A stretch of 64,000 bases of DNA. It comes from Acanthosepion esculentum. Taxonomy: Eukaryota; Mollusca; Cephalopoda; Sepiida; Sepiidae. The stretch spans positions 43,104,435 through 43,168,434 of the forward strand of contig OZ038508.1 in assembly GCA_964036315.1 (NCBI GenBank). The letters run 5' to 3'. The position numbers were made by a program, and so were the translations under genes. The stretch's first letter is position 1; each line of letters opens with the position of its first letter. The notes below the pieces were generated by a model. That model did not search any database, was not told where the DNA came from, and saw only the letters and a program-made list of their open reading frames with translations. This document shows positions 33,740 through 45,845 of the stretch, one piece after another.

Positions 33740-34160
33740 ATCTTATTGGTTCTGACCTGGCATCTCGGCTTCAATCACTTTCTCACTGCCGTAATCTAGG
33801 TTTAAATACTTTCATGGTAATTGTTTTGATGATCTTTCCCTTATAGTAACTAGACTTTATTAATTTAAGCGCAGTACTAGATTGGCGGCAAGGTCTCATC
33901 ATTTTACAGTTGAAATTACTAGATATAATCGTAAGTTGTATGCACACAGATTCTTCTGTCGCACTTCTCGCTTGTGGACCACTCTTCCGGTTTCTTCATT
34001 TCCAGTCAACTTTCCTCTTCAATAATTTAAATGCAACGTCAATCATTATTTTCTGTTTTCTAAATCCTTGCTCTTTTACTGTTCTCCCTCATTGTGTTTT
34101 TTTTTCTTTCATATTCTGGCTTTATTGCCTGACTTGAGGTAAAATGATTAATAAAAAGAC
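33740..34160 (+). mobile_element. LINE 3' end (jockey/CR1-like)
   Basis: Aligns along its length with 21690-22130 and 62700-63148 (shared 'ctgacctggcat', 'ttcaatcactttctcactgc', 'ctttcatggtaatt', tactagattgg, and the final aaaatgattaa). Frames are badly broken. A truncated, old copy. Confidence 0.7.
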
Positions 34161-34164
34161 AGTC

Positions 34165-35470
34165 TGAGGGGAACCCAATCCTTTACAAGCTGGTTTGAAT
34201 TCAGAGTTGCTAGACTGGTTGTCAACCAAGATTATAGAGTCTAATTTGTTATTTTACCCAAAGATGGTGGGAGCTGGATATGGAATCATAAGTGAATATA
34301 ATGAACTACACTCTGTCCGGACCAGTATCCGTTATTCCACCGTGACTCTTTATTGTGTTGCATTTTAAGAAAGTTAAATAAATAATACCTCAACGTCGTA
34401 TAACACGCACAACGTTTTTTTCTATGGGACTCATGTTTTGGATTCAGTTGGGGAGATTTATACTTGTCAATCCCTGCATTTTGTATTGAATATTGTTGTA
34501 TGTTGTTCATTTTTTATTTGTTTTTCTTCTTCTTTACAACAGTGTTCACCCTGTACGAATCCTAAGGGCCACTCAATGTAGAGGATTAAATACCAAGCGG
34601 CACAGATTATGTGAAATTGGTTGGTCCTAGACTTGAATAGGTTAAGATTGTTGCTAAGATTTTAGTGATTGGAGAGGTACACTCATGGGAATCGGTTCCA
34701 TAATCGGTTCATGTAAAGAAGCTGCTCGAGCGGAACTACCATTTCACAAATAGAATACAAAGGGAATGAGGTTGGTCTGTTACAATGTGTGTGGCATGGC
34801 GGGTCTTGGCTATGAAGATTAGAACTCATGGAACTAAGGAAGGTAGTTCGTCTAAACATTTTCCATGGAAATAGTGATAAAGCAGCGAGAGACTTGCAAC
34901 GTTTCGTTTCTGAGAAAGGGGTTTCATGGTGGGAAATATTTAATCACCCATGTGAACGCCGAGATCCGTTTGGACTTCATCGAAACTGGAAAGGGAAGAC
35001 CGGGTAGCTCCTATCCACGTATGACAGCAGTACTCCATTTTAGGTCAGATATGGCTCTTGTAAAAGTAGGGAATATCAGAAGGAGTTAGTTAGTTATTGG
35101 AACTTTATAGGAAACCGACCATTTTCTCTTCATCTTTCGCAATGGATCGTATGTACTAGGACCTCTTGAGGTCTCGATTGGGTTTAGTTACCCATAGGCT
35201 ATCAAAATTAAATATTTAAGGACAAATAACGTAGAATGGGTATATAGGTCATAACAACGATTTCCCTAAAATGCTAATTTCTTAAAACTCAAACTAATAA
35301 GAGATGAAAAATTGTCTTATATATTTATCAGAGGAAATATTGTAATTATTCTATGAATTATTGAATAACATCCTTTCTTTTTTATGGGGATACTATGTAT
35401 TTTAACTGTCATTGATTGTATTCGATGGACGCAAATATGTTCGAGTTTTGTTTCTCTTGGAGATATTTTC
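34165..35470. other. Unassigned sequence
   Basis: GC-richer parts around 34650-35060 with a 74-codon plus-strand frame (34865-35089); no domain recognised and no repeat partner here. Confidence 0.45.
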
Positions 35471-35479
35471 AATGCTTTC

Positions 35480-37215
35480 ATCTGATGATTGATAACGTCA
35501 GATAATTCCTGATAGGTTACTGTTGCCACACAGGCCTGTTTAGTTCCTTCGTCCTTTGTCTTTTCCGGCATTTACTGTAATTAAATGCGTCGCATTTAAT
35601 ACACCATAATTAATATTACAACTGGTCACTTCTTTTAATTTATTTACGTTAGTGTAAAAATAAAGAATTTTAGTCAACATTGTTTCAGAACCCGAACATT
35701 AACTTTGAGACATACGAATATGATCTCATTGTCGCATTCCTAGATTATATCATTTACCGTTCAGTTGTAATTCCTTTTAATGTTATTAAAAGTAATTTCC
35801 ATTTATTATTTCTCTTTTAAGATGTCCTCAGCGCAGCTATAAGCAGTTAATTTTACCCGAAGTTATTTTGAATTTTCAATGTATGCTTCGATTTTTCTAC
35901 TAAAATTCACCCAATATAAGACTCGAGAGTCACTCAATGTGGGCGTCAGATAATTCCTGACAGGTCACTGTTGCCACACAGACCTATTTTGCTTCTATAA
36001 TGAACAGTTTTTACTAAAATTCACCAATATAAGACTCGAGAGTAACTTAATGTGGGCGTCAGATAATTCCTGACAGGTCACTGTTGCCACACAGACCTAT
36101 TTTGCTTCTATACTGAACAGTTTTTACTAAAATTCACCAAATATAAGACTCGAGAGTCACTTAATGTGGGCGTCAGATAATTCCTGACAGGCCACTGTTG
36201 CCACACAGACCTATTTAGTTTCTTCGTCCAAGTATATTGCCTTCACTTGTTATTTTTTTTTTTTTTGATAAGTTATGTGTATTAAACATCAGATATTTGA
36301 GAGCGGCACGAAAAACATTAATCTGTCGCTTTTAATAACCTGTAATTTCATTAATCTCTTGGTTTGCCACAAATCCTTTTATCAGCACTGAAGAAAATAT
36401 AAGATTACATGACACAGATCTAGGATTATATTTAGGATTTAAATTATTGTTTTTACTAAACCTGGACATTAAATTTATGTGATAAATTTTGGGAGCCGTA
36501 CAAAAGATACCACAAAAGTGGAAACTTCAATAACTAACACCATATTTTATTCAACTTCTGATTTCGTCTCGTTCAGTTGATGGTATGCGGTAACATACCA
36601 TCGTCTTGCCCGCTAGACGTTACATATTTCTTTGATATCCGATAGAGTCTGTCCAAGGGTGAATGTTTATATATCTAGCCAATATTTTCATTCTCTTACT
36701 TGCAATACCGGATGCTGGTTTACGGTCACGTACTTCTCTTTACGATGGCCGGAAATAACCCCAGGTCAACAGAACACATGGCTTCCTTTGACAGTCTGGT
36801 GTGAAACGTGACTGCGATGTCTATTCCAGCATTTACTTTAATTAAATACGGTCGCATTTAATACTCCATAATTAATATTAAAACTGGTAATTTTTTTTTA
36901 TTTACCTCATTGTAAAAGGAAAGAATTTCAACCAACATCGTTCCACAAGCCGAACATTAACTCTCAAACAGACGAATATGATATCAGTGTCATATTCCTA
37001 GATTATATCATATATTGTTCAGTTGTAAATCTTTCTAATGTTATTAAAAGTAATTTCCAGTTATTATTTCTCTTTTAAGATGTCCTCAGCGCAACTCTAA
37101 GCAGTTAATTTTAGCGGAAGTTATTTTGAATTTGCAATGTTTTGCTTCTATACTGAACATTTTTCTACTAAGATTCACCCAATTTAAGACTCGAGAGTCA
37201 CTGAATGTGGGCGGT
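35480..37215 (+). repeat. Nested direct and tandem repeats
   Basis: A segment of about 385 bp at 35563-35946 is repeated directly at 36827-37212 (shared blocks: 'gcatttaatac.ccataatt', 'gaatatgat.tca.tgtc', 'tctcttttaagatgtcctca'). Between them, about 115-bp tandem units (starting near 35895, 36008 and 36124) share 'ataagactcgagagt', 'cagataattcctgacagg' and 'ctgttgccacacagacctat'. The last phrase also occurs at 35500-35545, so the tandem unit and the long repeat overlap. No coding motif. Confidence 0.85.
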
Positions 37216-37367
37216 TAAAGCTAAAATGGTGATATTAAAAACGAGAGACGTATGAATAAAAGAGGTTGTGGTAGAAAGTGAAAATTATGAGGATAAGAAG
37301 AATAGGTAACGATTGGCCCATGATTTGTGTTATTTTATATAATAATGGTTTATTGATACAAGTCTTA

Positions 37368-37510
37368 TTAAGTATCTAGGGGCAGGGAGAAGCAGTGGAT
37401 CCATGCCTTTCCCAATAGTTTGCACGGAAGAGAATATAATGAACCCAACGGGAATTAGAACTCGGGAACCTTTTGACTTAGAGTGGTTACGTTTTTAGTG
37501 TTCAATGAAA
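37368..37510 (-). mobile_element. tRNA-derived SINE
   Basis: Minus strand: gttcccgagttctaattccc holds a B-box-like core, and the tail 'ttgggaaaggcatggatcc', then 'cttctccctgcccctag', is homologous to the SINE tails at 33230 and 8475. The A-box side is degenerate. Confidence 0.65.
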
Positions 37511-37514
37511 CATT

Positions 37515-38215
37515 AATACAGAAATCTGTTCGGTAACAGTCTGTTCCTCATGGTAGAAGATAAAACAATACTTAGAGCATCAAGAGACAGAAAGTTGTGG
37601 AGGACCAAGATTGTCTACGTTCTGAAAGTAGAATTTACTGTTGTCTCTATTATGTTTATTTTTCATTAAAACTGCTAAGAATGCACTAATTTTCATCTTG
37701 CTATAATTTACTATAGAAGTCGGATAGGCAGAGACATTAAGGTGTAATCTGTTAAAGAAAGAGCATTTTCTTATATATGTAAAGTGGGGTAAAACACAAT
37801 CCGAGGAACTAGAGGGGAAAACAAAATCATGTCACAAATTCGCAAGAAAACTATAAAGCAAGAAATAATTGACATTTAATCAAAAGAATGATTTTAATTT
37901 CTTCATTTTTTTTAAAAAAAATGTGTTATTTCTTTTTTAAAATTTTCTTTTTGTTCTAATTAGATTTTGGTGCTTAATTGGAGAGCGAGTGTGCAAGGAA
38001 AAATGCCGTTGTCGCGAAAATGAAGTAAAAGCAGAAAAATACATGTTCGTTGTCGCTGATGTCACATAAACGCGTGTGTATACCGATTGCATCCACAGAT
38101 GAACCTATGAGTCGTAACACAGCGCAGGCACATTTGTGTGTGTTCAACACCAACACAACCCGACTGTGGTTTATACTACAACTATTACTGCAATACCGCT
38201 GAGCGAAACTTAGAC
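37515..38215. other. Unassigned sequence
   Basis: No gene or repeat family recognised. Confidence 0.5.
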
Positions 38216-38219
38216 ACTT

Positions 38220-38415
38220 TCTGGAAAAAACAGTCTGAAGGAGGCCAGTACGCTCAAAACGTCGGTCACGATGACTTGTGACTTCGTACTAGCACAAATA
38301 TCGACGGCTCCCAAAACAGTTCCGTCAAACCAATTTTACTAATAAGACTTGGCTCAACCCATGGAATCGTTTTCAGGCACTTTCCAAATGTGGCGAAGAC
38401 TCGGGTGGTATCTCC
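38220..38415 (+). repeat. Dispersed repeat, copy 1 of 2
   Basis: Collinear with 45150-45345 (shared 'ggccagta.gc.caaaac', 'gat.acttgtg', 'ttcgt.ctat/agca', 'atcgacg', 'aaacagt', then the 'ttgtcagg/tttcaggc' region). The part at 38233-38270 has a worn CTGAAG...AAAAC...GGTC layout, compatible with a former hammerhead, but too degraded to call. Confidence 0.6.
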
Positions 38416-38419
38416 AGAC

Positions 38420-40130
38420 TGATAACATCAAGAGGTTACCTGACTGACATATTCGATCATGGTGAGATTAGAATCGGGGTCTAATGGTTGGAAAACGAAC
38501 GTACGAACAGGTATTGCAGGCTAATAGAACAACTGTCCCTGAATTATCTCTTCCAGGCGACTACATTCCACTCTTACTGACGGCATAGAATCTTCGTAAG
38601 AGCTGGAATCATTCTTTAGTTATATCCGTCTAAGCAACTCTCAAGACTAAATATACACAGTTGTATTATTTCTGTATAGCGACACCAGATTTTATGAGGC
38701 TGGCAACATGGGGATCATTATATTTCTGGTGCTCAATCATAAGTTAGATCTCTCATATTTAAGAATTACATTTCCTCAGTTATTCTCGGCCAGTGCGTGT
38801 GTGAAGCCCCATAGGGCCCTCAACCGAACGTGGACATTTCATACTCGTCTAGGATGTTTGAGAAACTGGGCAAGACCCCTCCTGCAAATAATTCTTTTCC
38901 ATGCTCGCAATCCAGTTACAGCTGGGAGGTCAGATCAGATCAATCTTGAAACTGGCTTCTCTGAAAGTCATCGAGTGCAAAGTACATGTTGCATGATCTG
39001 TAATGGGATATATACTACGTATATCCGATACCTGACCAACAAATATGTCTGACGATCGAGGTCTCAATGGAATAGCTGCCGTGTTGTTTGGGGATTAATT
39101 TCATATCTACTAGCAGTGGGCAGTGGCGTTAATTTGCTAGAACAATCTATCGCTCCCAGGGCTAGTATGAAAGGGCTCAAATTTAAAAGGATATGTGCTC
39201 TCTGTAAAGGCAGACCCCATGTTCGTGAACTGAATATTCAAACACCATTTGAACACATTCCCCACATTTAGAAATAATCACACTATAGTGCAAGGAGATT
39301 AATCGGTACAGATATCCCCATTGATGAAAACTTGAGATAGAATAATTTAACACTTGTAATCGACCCTGTGCAGATAGTAATTTTCAAATAAAGTTTCGAT
39401 TTAATAATTAAGCTTCGTGAAAAGGAATTCGTTATAAGTCAACCAGGATTATAGGTCACTGTCAACAAGTGTGTTCATAGAAATGGTTGCTTTCTCAGCA
39501 TTGAGTAAAACTGCAATATTTGTTTGAAATTAAATACTGAAAATAATTTTAGTTAATGGTAAAAAATACAAACAGAAAGTATGAAAGACATACTACTCTA
39601 GAAATGATAATGGAAAAACTAACATTGTAATTGTTGTAACTGAAAAATTAGCCGTTTCAATACAGGAAAAATTATCCATTTATTGGGCGAACAGTTGCTA
39701 TTAGTGTCGGTTGAAAAAAAAATTCTCTTAAAATAGATATTTTTTAGGAAAATAGTCTGCTCAAGTTCAGTAACACTTAAAGATTTTTTTTCGAATATTA
39801 ATGGGAGACTTCTTTCAAAATTTCTCTTTTGCGGATTTTTAAGATAAGTAAATATGTTTGCGTCAAATTTTAATACACATTCTAAAGATTAGAACGTTTA
39901 GAAATGTAAATAAAACTCGTAAAGTCAACGGATCATTTCTGAAAAAAGGACCTCACACCTTTCATTTACAAGGGGATAAATTATTACAAACTAATTATAG
40001 TTGAAGGTTGCCTATGATTTTTCAATACACAATATGTATTTTATATATATTTTCTCGGATATATATGTTATATATATTCACATATATTATCATTGTCCCC
40101 ATATCTTTCACGCTTTCTTTTTGTTCTCGC
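38420..40130. other. Unassigned sequence
   Basis: A GC-richer stretch at 38780-38990 with a 114-codon plus-strand frame lacks any domain that I recognise. The remainder is AT-rich. Confidence 0.45.
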
Positions 40131-40138
40131 CACATCCA

Positions 40139-40139
<1 letters not shown>

Positions 40140-40227
<88 letters not shown>

Positions 40228-40250
40228 GTGTGTGTGTGTGTGTATAGGGA
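40140..40250. repeat. (CA)n(TA)n(TG)n microsatellite
   Basis: About 35 CA units with one AA break, then TA, then TG. Confidence 0.97.
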
Positions 40251-40251
40251 A

Positions 40252-40444
40252 ATAGATAGATAGAGAGAGATAGAGAGAGAGAGAGATAGATAGATAAGGG
40301 TTGATAAAAATTTATTTTCTCTAAAATTACCTATTCAACAAAAACAGAAATTTTCCAGTTGAGATTCTTGCTCTAGCCCAGAACTTTTCAGCGTACTCTT
40401 AATTAAATACACACACACACACACATGTGTACAGAGAGAAATAG

Positions 40445-40535
<91 letters not shown>

Positions 40536-40715
40536 TAGATAGATAGATAGATGAGGGTTAGTTAAAATTCATTTTCTCTAAAATTACCTATTCAACAAAA
40601 ACAGAAATTTTCCAGTTGAGATTCTTGCTCTAGCCCAGAACTTTTCAGCGTACTCTTAATTAAATACACACACACACACACATGTGTACAGAGAGAAATC
40701 GAAATAGATAGATAG

Positions 40716-40785
<70 letters not shown>

Positions 40786-40787
40786 GG

Positions 40788-40819
<32 letters not shown>

Positions 40820-40982
40820 GAGGGTTAGTTAAAATTTATTTTCTCTAAAATTACCTATTCAACAATAACAGAAATTTTCCAGTTGAGGTTCTTGCTCTTG
40901 CCCAGATCTTTTCAGCGCACTCTTAATTAAATACATAGACACACACACATGTGTACAGAGAGAAATAGAAATAGATAGATAG

Positions 40983-41054
<72 letters not shown>

Positions 41055-41056
41055 GG

Positions 41057-41140
<84 letters not shown>

Positions 41141-41317
41141 GAGGGTTAGTTAAAATTTATTTTCTCTAAAATTACCTATTCAACAATAACAGAAATTTTC
41201 CAGTTGAGGTTCTTGCTCTTGCCCAGATCTTTTCAGCGCACTCTTAATTAAATACATAGACACACACACATGTGTACAGAGAGAAATAGAAATAGATAGA
41301 TAAATATATATAGAGAG

Positions 41318-41365
<48 letters not shown>

Positions 41366-41560
41366 GAGGGTTAGTTAAAATTTATTTACTCTAAAATTAC
41401 CTATTCAAGAATAGCAGAATTTTTCCAGGTGAGGTTCTTGCTCTAGCCCATAATTTTTCAACGCACTCTTAAATACATACACACACACAGGCACATGGCG
41501 GGGGGCTGCTTAAAATTTATTTTCTGTAAAACTACCTATTCAATAACAACTGAAATGCTT
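40252..41560 (+). repeat. Tandem array with variable internal microsatellites
   Basis: Six copies of a unit whose constant part begins 'gggttagttaaaatttattt' and runs through 'aaattacctattcaacaa', 'gaaattttccagttgag', 'cttgctctagccca', 'cagcg.actctt', then (CA)n and 'atgtgtacagagagaaat'. Copies start near 40298, 40553, 40820, 41141, 41366 and 41498. The spacing varies (255, 267, 321, 225, 132 bp) because the (GATA)n, (TA)n and (GA)n stretches between constant parts differ in length or are missing; the last copy is shortest. Confidence 0.92.
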
Positions 41561-41589
41561 GGCTTCTTGCTCTAGCCTATAACTTTTAC

Positions 41590-41661
41590 CGCACTCTTAA
41601 ATACATACATAGACACGAACACGCACACATACACACACACATATATGTGTGTGTATATCTG

Positions 41662-41745
<84 letters not shown>

Positions 41746-41758
41746 CATATACATATGT

Positions 41759-41817
<59 letters not shown>

Positions 41818-41880
41818 CATATGTATATACATGTATATGTGTGTGTTTATGTATGTATATATGCATATATAGATGAATGT
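41590..41880. repeat. (TA)n/(TACATA)n microsatellite
   Basis: CA-rich start, then long TA tracts with an internal near-palindromic 'catatacatatgtatat' block repeated at 41745-41775 and 41811-41840. Confidence 0.95.
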
Positions 41881-41884
41881 GTGT

Positions 41885-42190
41885 TTCCATGTATGGAGAT
41901 ATATTTAAGGTAATGTTCATTTCCCTCCTCTCAAAAGCATTTGTGTCCACACTATATGAATCAATATTTTCCCCTTTTTCTCACTTTGGGAATTTAGCGC
42001 TGACACTCACGCAATGTTCAAATTTGCGCTTGCAACATTCTTAATATAGTTACAGGCAATGTGCACAGGACTGTAGAAGTATAAAATAAATAAATAACGC
42101 ATATACCATTTCTCTTCCAAAGTTTCCTTTCTTCTACATGGACACCATATATTCACATCTCTATTTATATTTGGACTAATTCAACATAAC
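41885..42190. other. Unassigned AT-rich sequence
   Basis: No gene recognised; precedes the Tc1 element. Confidence 0.5.
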
Positions 42191-42193
42191 GTA

Positions 42194-43443
42194 CTGTGGG
42201 TTATACGTTTTGAGGCACCCTTGATTACAGCATGGTTAGCATGTGTAATAACGTCTCTTCTTTTTTTCAAACAATACCCTGTTAGAATAAAGCTAATCTT
42301 ATGTATGAACAATAGTTAACTTATATCTTGCAACGAAAGATCGTGGAAGTAAGGAAATTAGTGAATTTCAACATGGGCAAATAATAAGATGGCATCTGTG
42401 TGGCAAGTCAAATAGAGAAATTGCTAGGTTTTTCCAGGTTAATCATCAAACGGTTAATAGTATTGTTAAGAAATTTAACGAAGGTCATTGTCGTGTGGAA
42501 CAACGTTGAGGAAGGCTAAGCATTGTGTCTGAACGAATGAAAAGGGCACTGAATAGGGAAGTCAACAGAAACCGTCATCAGGGCGTCAAAGATGGCGCGA
42601 ACAGGATGGAAATGTCGCCATATTCGGGTGAAAAATATCTGAAAGAGCTAGACTATCAAAGAAGAGTTGCAAGAAAGAAGCCCTTGATTTCAGAGGTTAA
42701 CAGGAAACTTCGTATGGACTGGGCGAGAGAAATCAAGAGCAAAGCTTATGAATTTTGGCAGTCTGTAATTTGGTCAGATGAAAGTAAATTCTGCCAATAT
42801 TCTAATTCGAGTTCGGTTTAAGTTTGGAGAAATCAGAATGAGACTTGGAATACTGAATGTCTGCAGGCGACCGTGAAACATGGAGGGATTGGAGTAATGG
42901 TGTGGGATGTTGTCTGGTTTGGAGGGAAATCTGAGCTGATTGTTGTTGTCAAGCGGTTGAATGGTCCGAAATACTGTCAAATATTAGAGAAAGGAATATT
43001 CCCACTATTTGAAACCAACCAGATTGACAAAAATGTCTACCTTTTTCAAGAAGATGGTGCGCCGTGTCATACGAGCAACGTAGCAAAGGCCTGGAAGGAA
43101 TCGTAATAAATCAAGTCACTGCCGTGGGTAGCCCAAATTCCTGACATGAATTCAATTGAGCATGTTTGGGGGCACCTTCCCCTAAAACTTCGAGAGCGTA
43201 CAACGAAAATCACGTCAGTGGCAACCCTTAAAGAAACATTGCTAAATATAGCTCAGACGATTGTTGATAACTTGATCAAAACCAAGAAAAATCGATTACA
43301 AGTACTGAAACTAACAAATGGAGGACCTGCTCTATACTAGTTCCAAATACTGTTTATTTATGTTGAATAGGGATTTCGTAATTTAATTTTGAAATTGGAT
43401 GTAGTTTATTTCTCCTGTCTAAATTTTTTTTCTTAGGCCACTG
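42194..43443 (+). mobile_element. Tc1-like transposon
   Basis: The right end (aggccactg followed by TA at 43444-43445) is a typical Tc1 terminus. The left end is less sure: 'ctgtgggttatacgttttg' after TA at 42192-42193 is partly similar to the inverted right end. The implied size, 1250 bp, fits Tc1 elements. Confidence 0.6.
42330..43340 (+). pseudogene. Tc1-like transposase (DD34E), stop codons only
   Basis: The whole transposase lies in one plus-strand frame with no frameshift. The N-terminal helix-turn-helix (about 42345-42480) reads KEISEFQHGQIIRWHLCGKS, then NREIARFFQVNHQTVNSIVK. The catalytic region has IWSDESKF (first Asp), LFQEDGAPCHTSN (second Asp) and DMNSIEHVWGHL (Glu); the second Asp and the Glu are separated by 34 codons, the Tc1 DD34E spacing. 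The C-terminus (to 43340) is complete. The frame is broken only by stops: TGA at 42507 (probably from CGA), TAA at about 42819, and TAATAA at about 43104-43109 between the second Asp and the Glu. With about 335 codons it is full length, but inactive. The low number of lesions suggests a fairly recent insertion. Confidence 0.93.
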
Positions 43444-43449
43444 TATATT

Positions 43450-44440
43450 GGCGGCATTTTGCTTATACAAGTGAGATAAATCCGCATAGCTCTGATGAAT
43501 TTTTCGTTATCAACCAATAGATGTAACGACATTGTTTTTAACTTATTCCTCTTTCATGTGCCGTGTCCGTTTATGACGTGGGAAATCACGGCTTTACAAA
43601 CTTCCCTCCCCTATGTCGTTGTAAGCAACGATTGATAGGGTATCATAAGGCTCTTCCTGCTCTGCTATCTACTCATACAATCACGTTTGACAGGTATCTC
43701 GATGTTTTCCTTAAAGCCCCTTTACAGTGTTAACTCCACGCGTTTCTTTGCTTATTATATTTACCAGAAATTTAATTTGTCTCATTCTGATTGTAAGTGT
43801 CCTTTCAATTATAAGTTTATTTTTAAATTCATCGTTGTTATTCTCAGCATCTTTCGCTAGAATTACATCTCTGTCGCTTCGGCGCCCTTTTTCATCCATG
43901 GGGAATTTTTTTCAGCATTTATTGCTCTATTGAAGGATAGTTATAACGTAGAAATTCAGCACTCTTTTTATGTTTTATAACAATATTTTCGCATATTTTT
44001 AATACTTTGCTTAGCTTCGCGAAGGAATCTTTTTCGATTCCGATATACCTTTTGTTTTATATGTAACATTCTCCGTCGTCTGTTACTGAACTACCCAGTT
44101 ATTTTTTTAAAACTACGTGATATTGATAAAAATTGGAACGCATGCTAAAATTATCTGTTCCAGTATTTAAAAATCCTATGCGTTTTATATTCTCTCCTAA
44201 AATCGGGTAAACTAGAAATTATAGGAGAGCATTATACACAAATAATTACAGTAGTTTTAAAAACACGAAGTAATTTCTTCTAGTTACAAAGTTGTATAGA
44301 AAGCTAAACTTGCTATGACACACGTCAACATTTAATCTCCGAATGTTCTGTTGCTACAATCTTACAAGCGTAATTTTACAAGAAATATTCGATAAGCTTA
44401 CTTTAACCTGGGCTTAAAAATTATCACTGGCACATGTTCA
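43450..44440. other. Unassigned sequence
   Basis: 43545-43740 is of higher complexity and resembles an old retroelement 3' end in style, but I cannot place it. No gene called. Confidence 0.45.
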
Positions 44441-44449
44441 GTCCATGAT

Positions 44450-44930
44450 CTTCTCAGCGTTCGTCTGTAGAACGTACTCTTCAGGCCCGATAGAGTCCAA
44501 AACCATCTACGAGCCTTTGTGCGCGATGAATTATTTTCCAGCCTCCGACCTCTCCCTTACAGACGGGATGTGACAAGACTCTCGCTACACTATCGCTAAT
44601 TTTACGGAAAGTGCTCGAATAAACTGGATTCCTTGGTTCTGGTAGGCCTATCTTTCACAGAAAGGACTCACCATGCCACTTACATTGTAGCAAAACACAC
44701 ACATTCCCTCCGTATTCCATCGGTGAGAAGAAGGCTCTACTCGAACGGCTTCTTCCTGCAAACCACTGCTCTGTGGAACTGACTCCCAAGAAAATATTTT
44801 CCCGATCGCTACAATCTTAACCTGTTCATGTCTAGGGTTAACCGTTATCTTATACTCCTATCCGTATAAACTACCTCCTAACCTAAAGAACTCACCATGC
44901 CACAACGTCTCTCTCGTTTAAAATGCTTTC
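44450..44930 (+). mobile_element. LINE ORF2 C-terminal fragment
   Basis: Plus strand: LRAFVRDELFSSLRPLPYRR, DVTRLSLHYR, FYGKCSNKL, later HSLRIPSVRRRLYSNGFFLQ, TTALWN and NLNLFMSRVNRYL. This is the pattern (L.PLSHRRDV..LSLFYRYY.GKCS.EL ... R...FLPRT..LWN.LP ... FKSRVNRYL) of the C-terminal end of jockey/CR1/I-type LINEs. Broken by at least three stops and one frameshift. Distinct in sequence from the 21.7/33.7/62.7 kb family. Confidence 0.8.
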
Positions 44931-45149
44931 TTTATATTTAAGGATTTTCTCTAAAATTAACTGCCTTATAGGAAGAGGCATGGCCGGTTTCCAAGTAATC
45001 CCCAGTGGATAGCTAATTCATGTTACAGACACTTGCTCAGGTACATCGGTTTTAGTTTAACACTTAGAGATCTAACTCGTGATTCTTAGAGCAACTATGC
45101 TTAGGGCAACTATGCTGAGTGGACTTTTGTTACAATTTCTGGGAGAGAG

Positions 45150-45345
45150 CGCATAATCTAGCGTGATCACCGGTGTGAACACGGCCAGTATGCACAAACA
45201 CTGGCCCATGATAACTTGTGGTTCGTGCTATCATAATCATCGACGAATTTTAAACAGTATTTTTTAAGATTTGACTTACTAAGTTTCGGTCGACCATAGT
45301 ATGGTTGTCAGGCTTTTCCCAACGCTGAGGAAGCTATTATCAAAT
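45150..45345 (+). repeat. Dispersed repeat, copy 2 of 2
   Basis: Collinear partner of 38220-38415, in the same orientation. More decayed in the 'gtgaacacggccagta' region. Unassigned family, perhaps a PLE or other retroelement end. Confidence 0.6.
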
Positions 45346-45349
45346 GGTA

Positions 45350-45788
45350 ACCTCATTGTCAAATCGACCATAGATCTCTACCCACTCGGCCCTCCGCCCA
45401 CTCCTATAGGATGATAAATATGACAGAACAGTTTAATACATTCATAGCTATCGACTTATATGACAACGGTAGGAAGAATACATGTGACATGTTCGATATA
45501 GATTTGCTAGTGTTTATCAAGAGTGAAAGCTTTCTTAAAGAAATTTCGGTTTCCTAATTAACGATTGAATGATTAGAGTTCCTATACGTCTGTCCAAACC
45601 ATCCCACCTAAAAGAGTAACGCTAACCCTGATAAAATTATCTAACGCCCGGAAAGTAATGCTCATCGATTTTCTTTTTTTTTTTTTTTACTCAGAATGCT
45701 TAAATGACATTCTGTTAGTGATTAATTGCATCAGTAGTTAGTTAATTAGTACAACATGAAACACACATACAGAAACGGATGCATACAT

Positions 45789-45845
<57 letters not shown>

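Noticed and set aside
35480..37215. LTR retrotransposon
   Set aside because: Direct long repeats exist, but no TG...CA ends, primer-binding site, polypurine tract, target duplication or gag/pol sequence was seen.
40252..41560. CRISPR-like array (regularly spaced repeats)
   Set aside because: The repeats are about 130 bp long and the spacers are microsatellites. The genome is eukaryotic and no cas genes are present.
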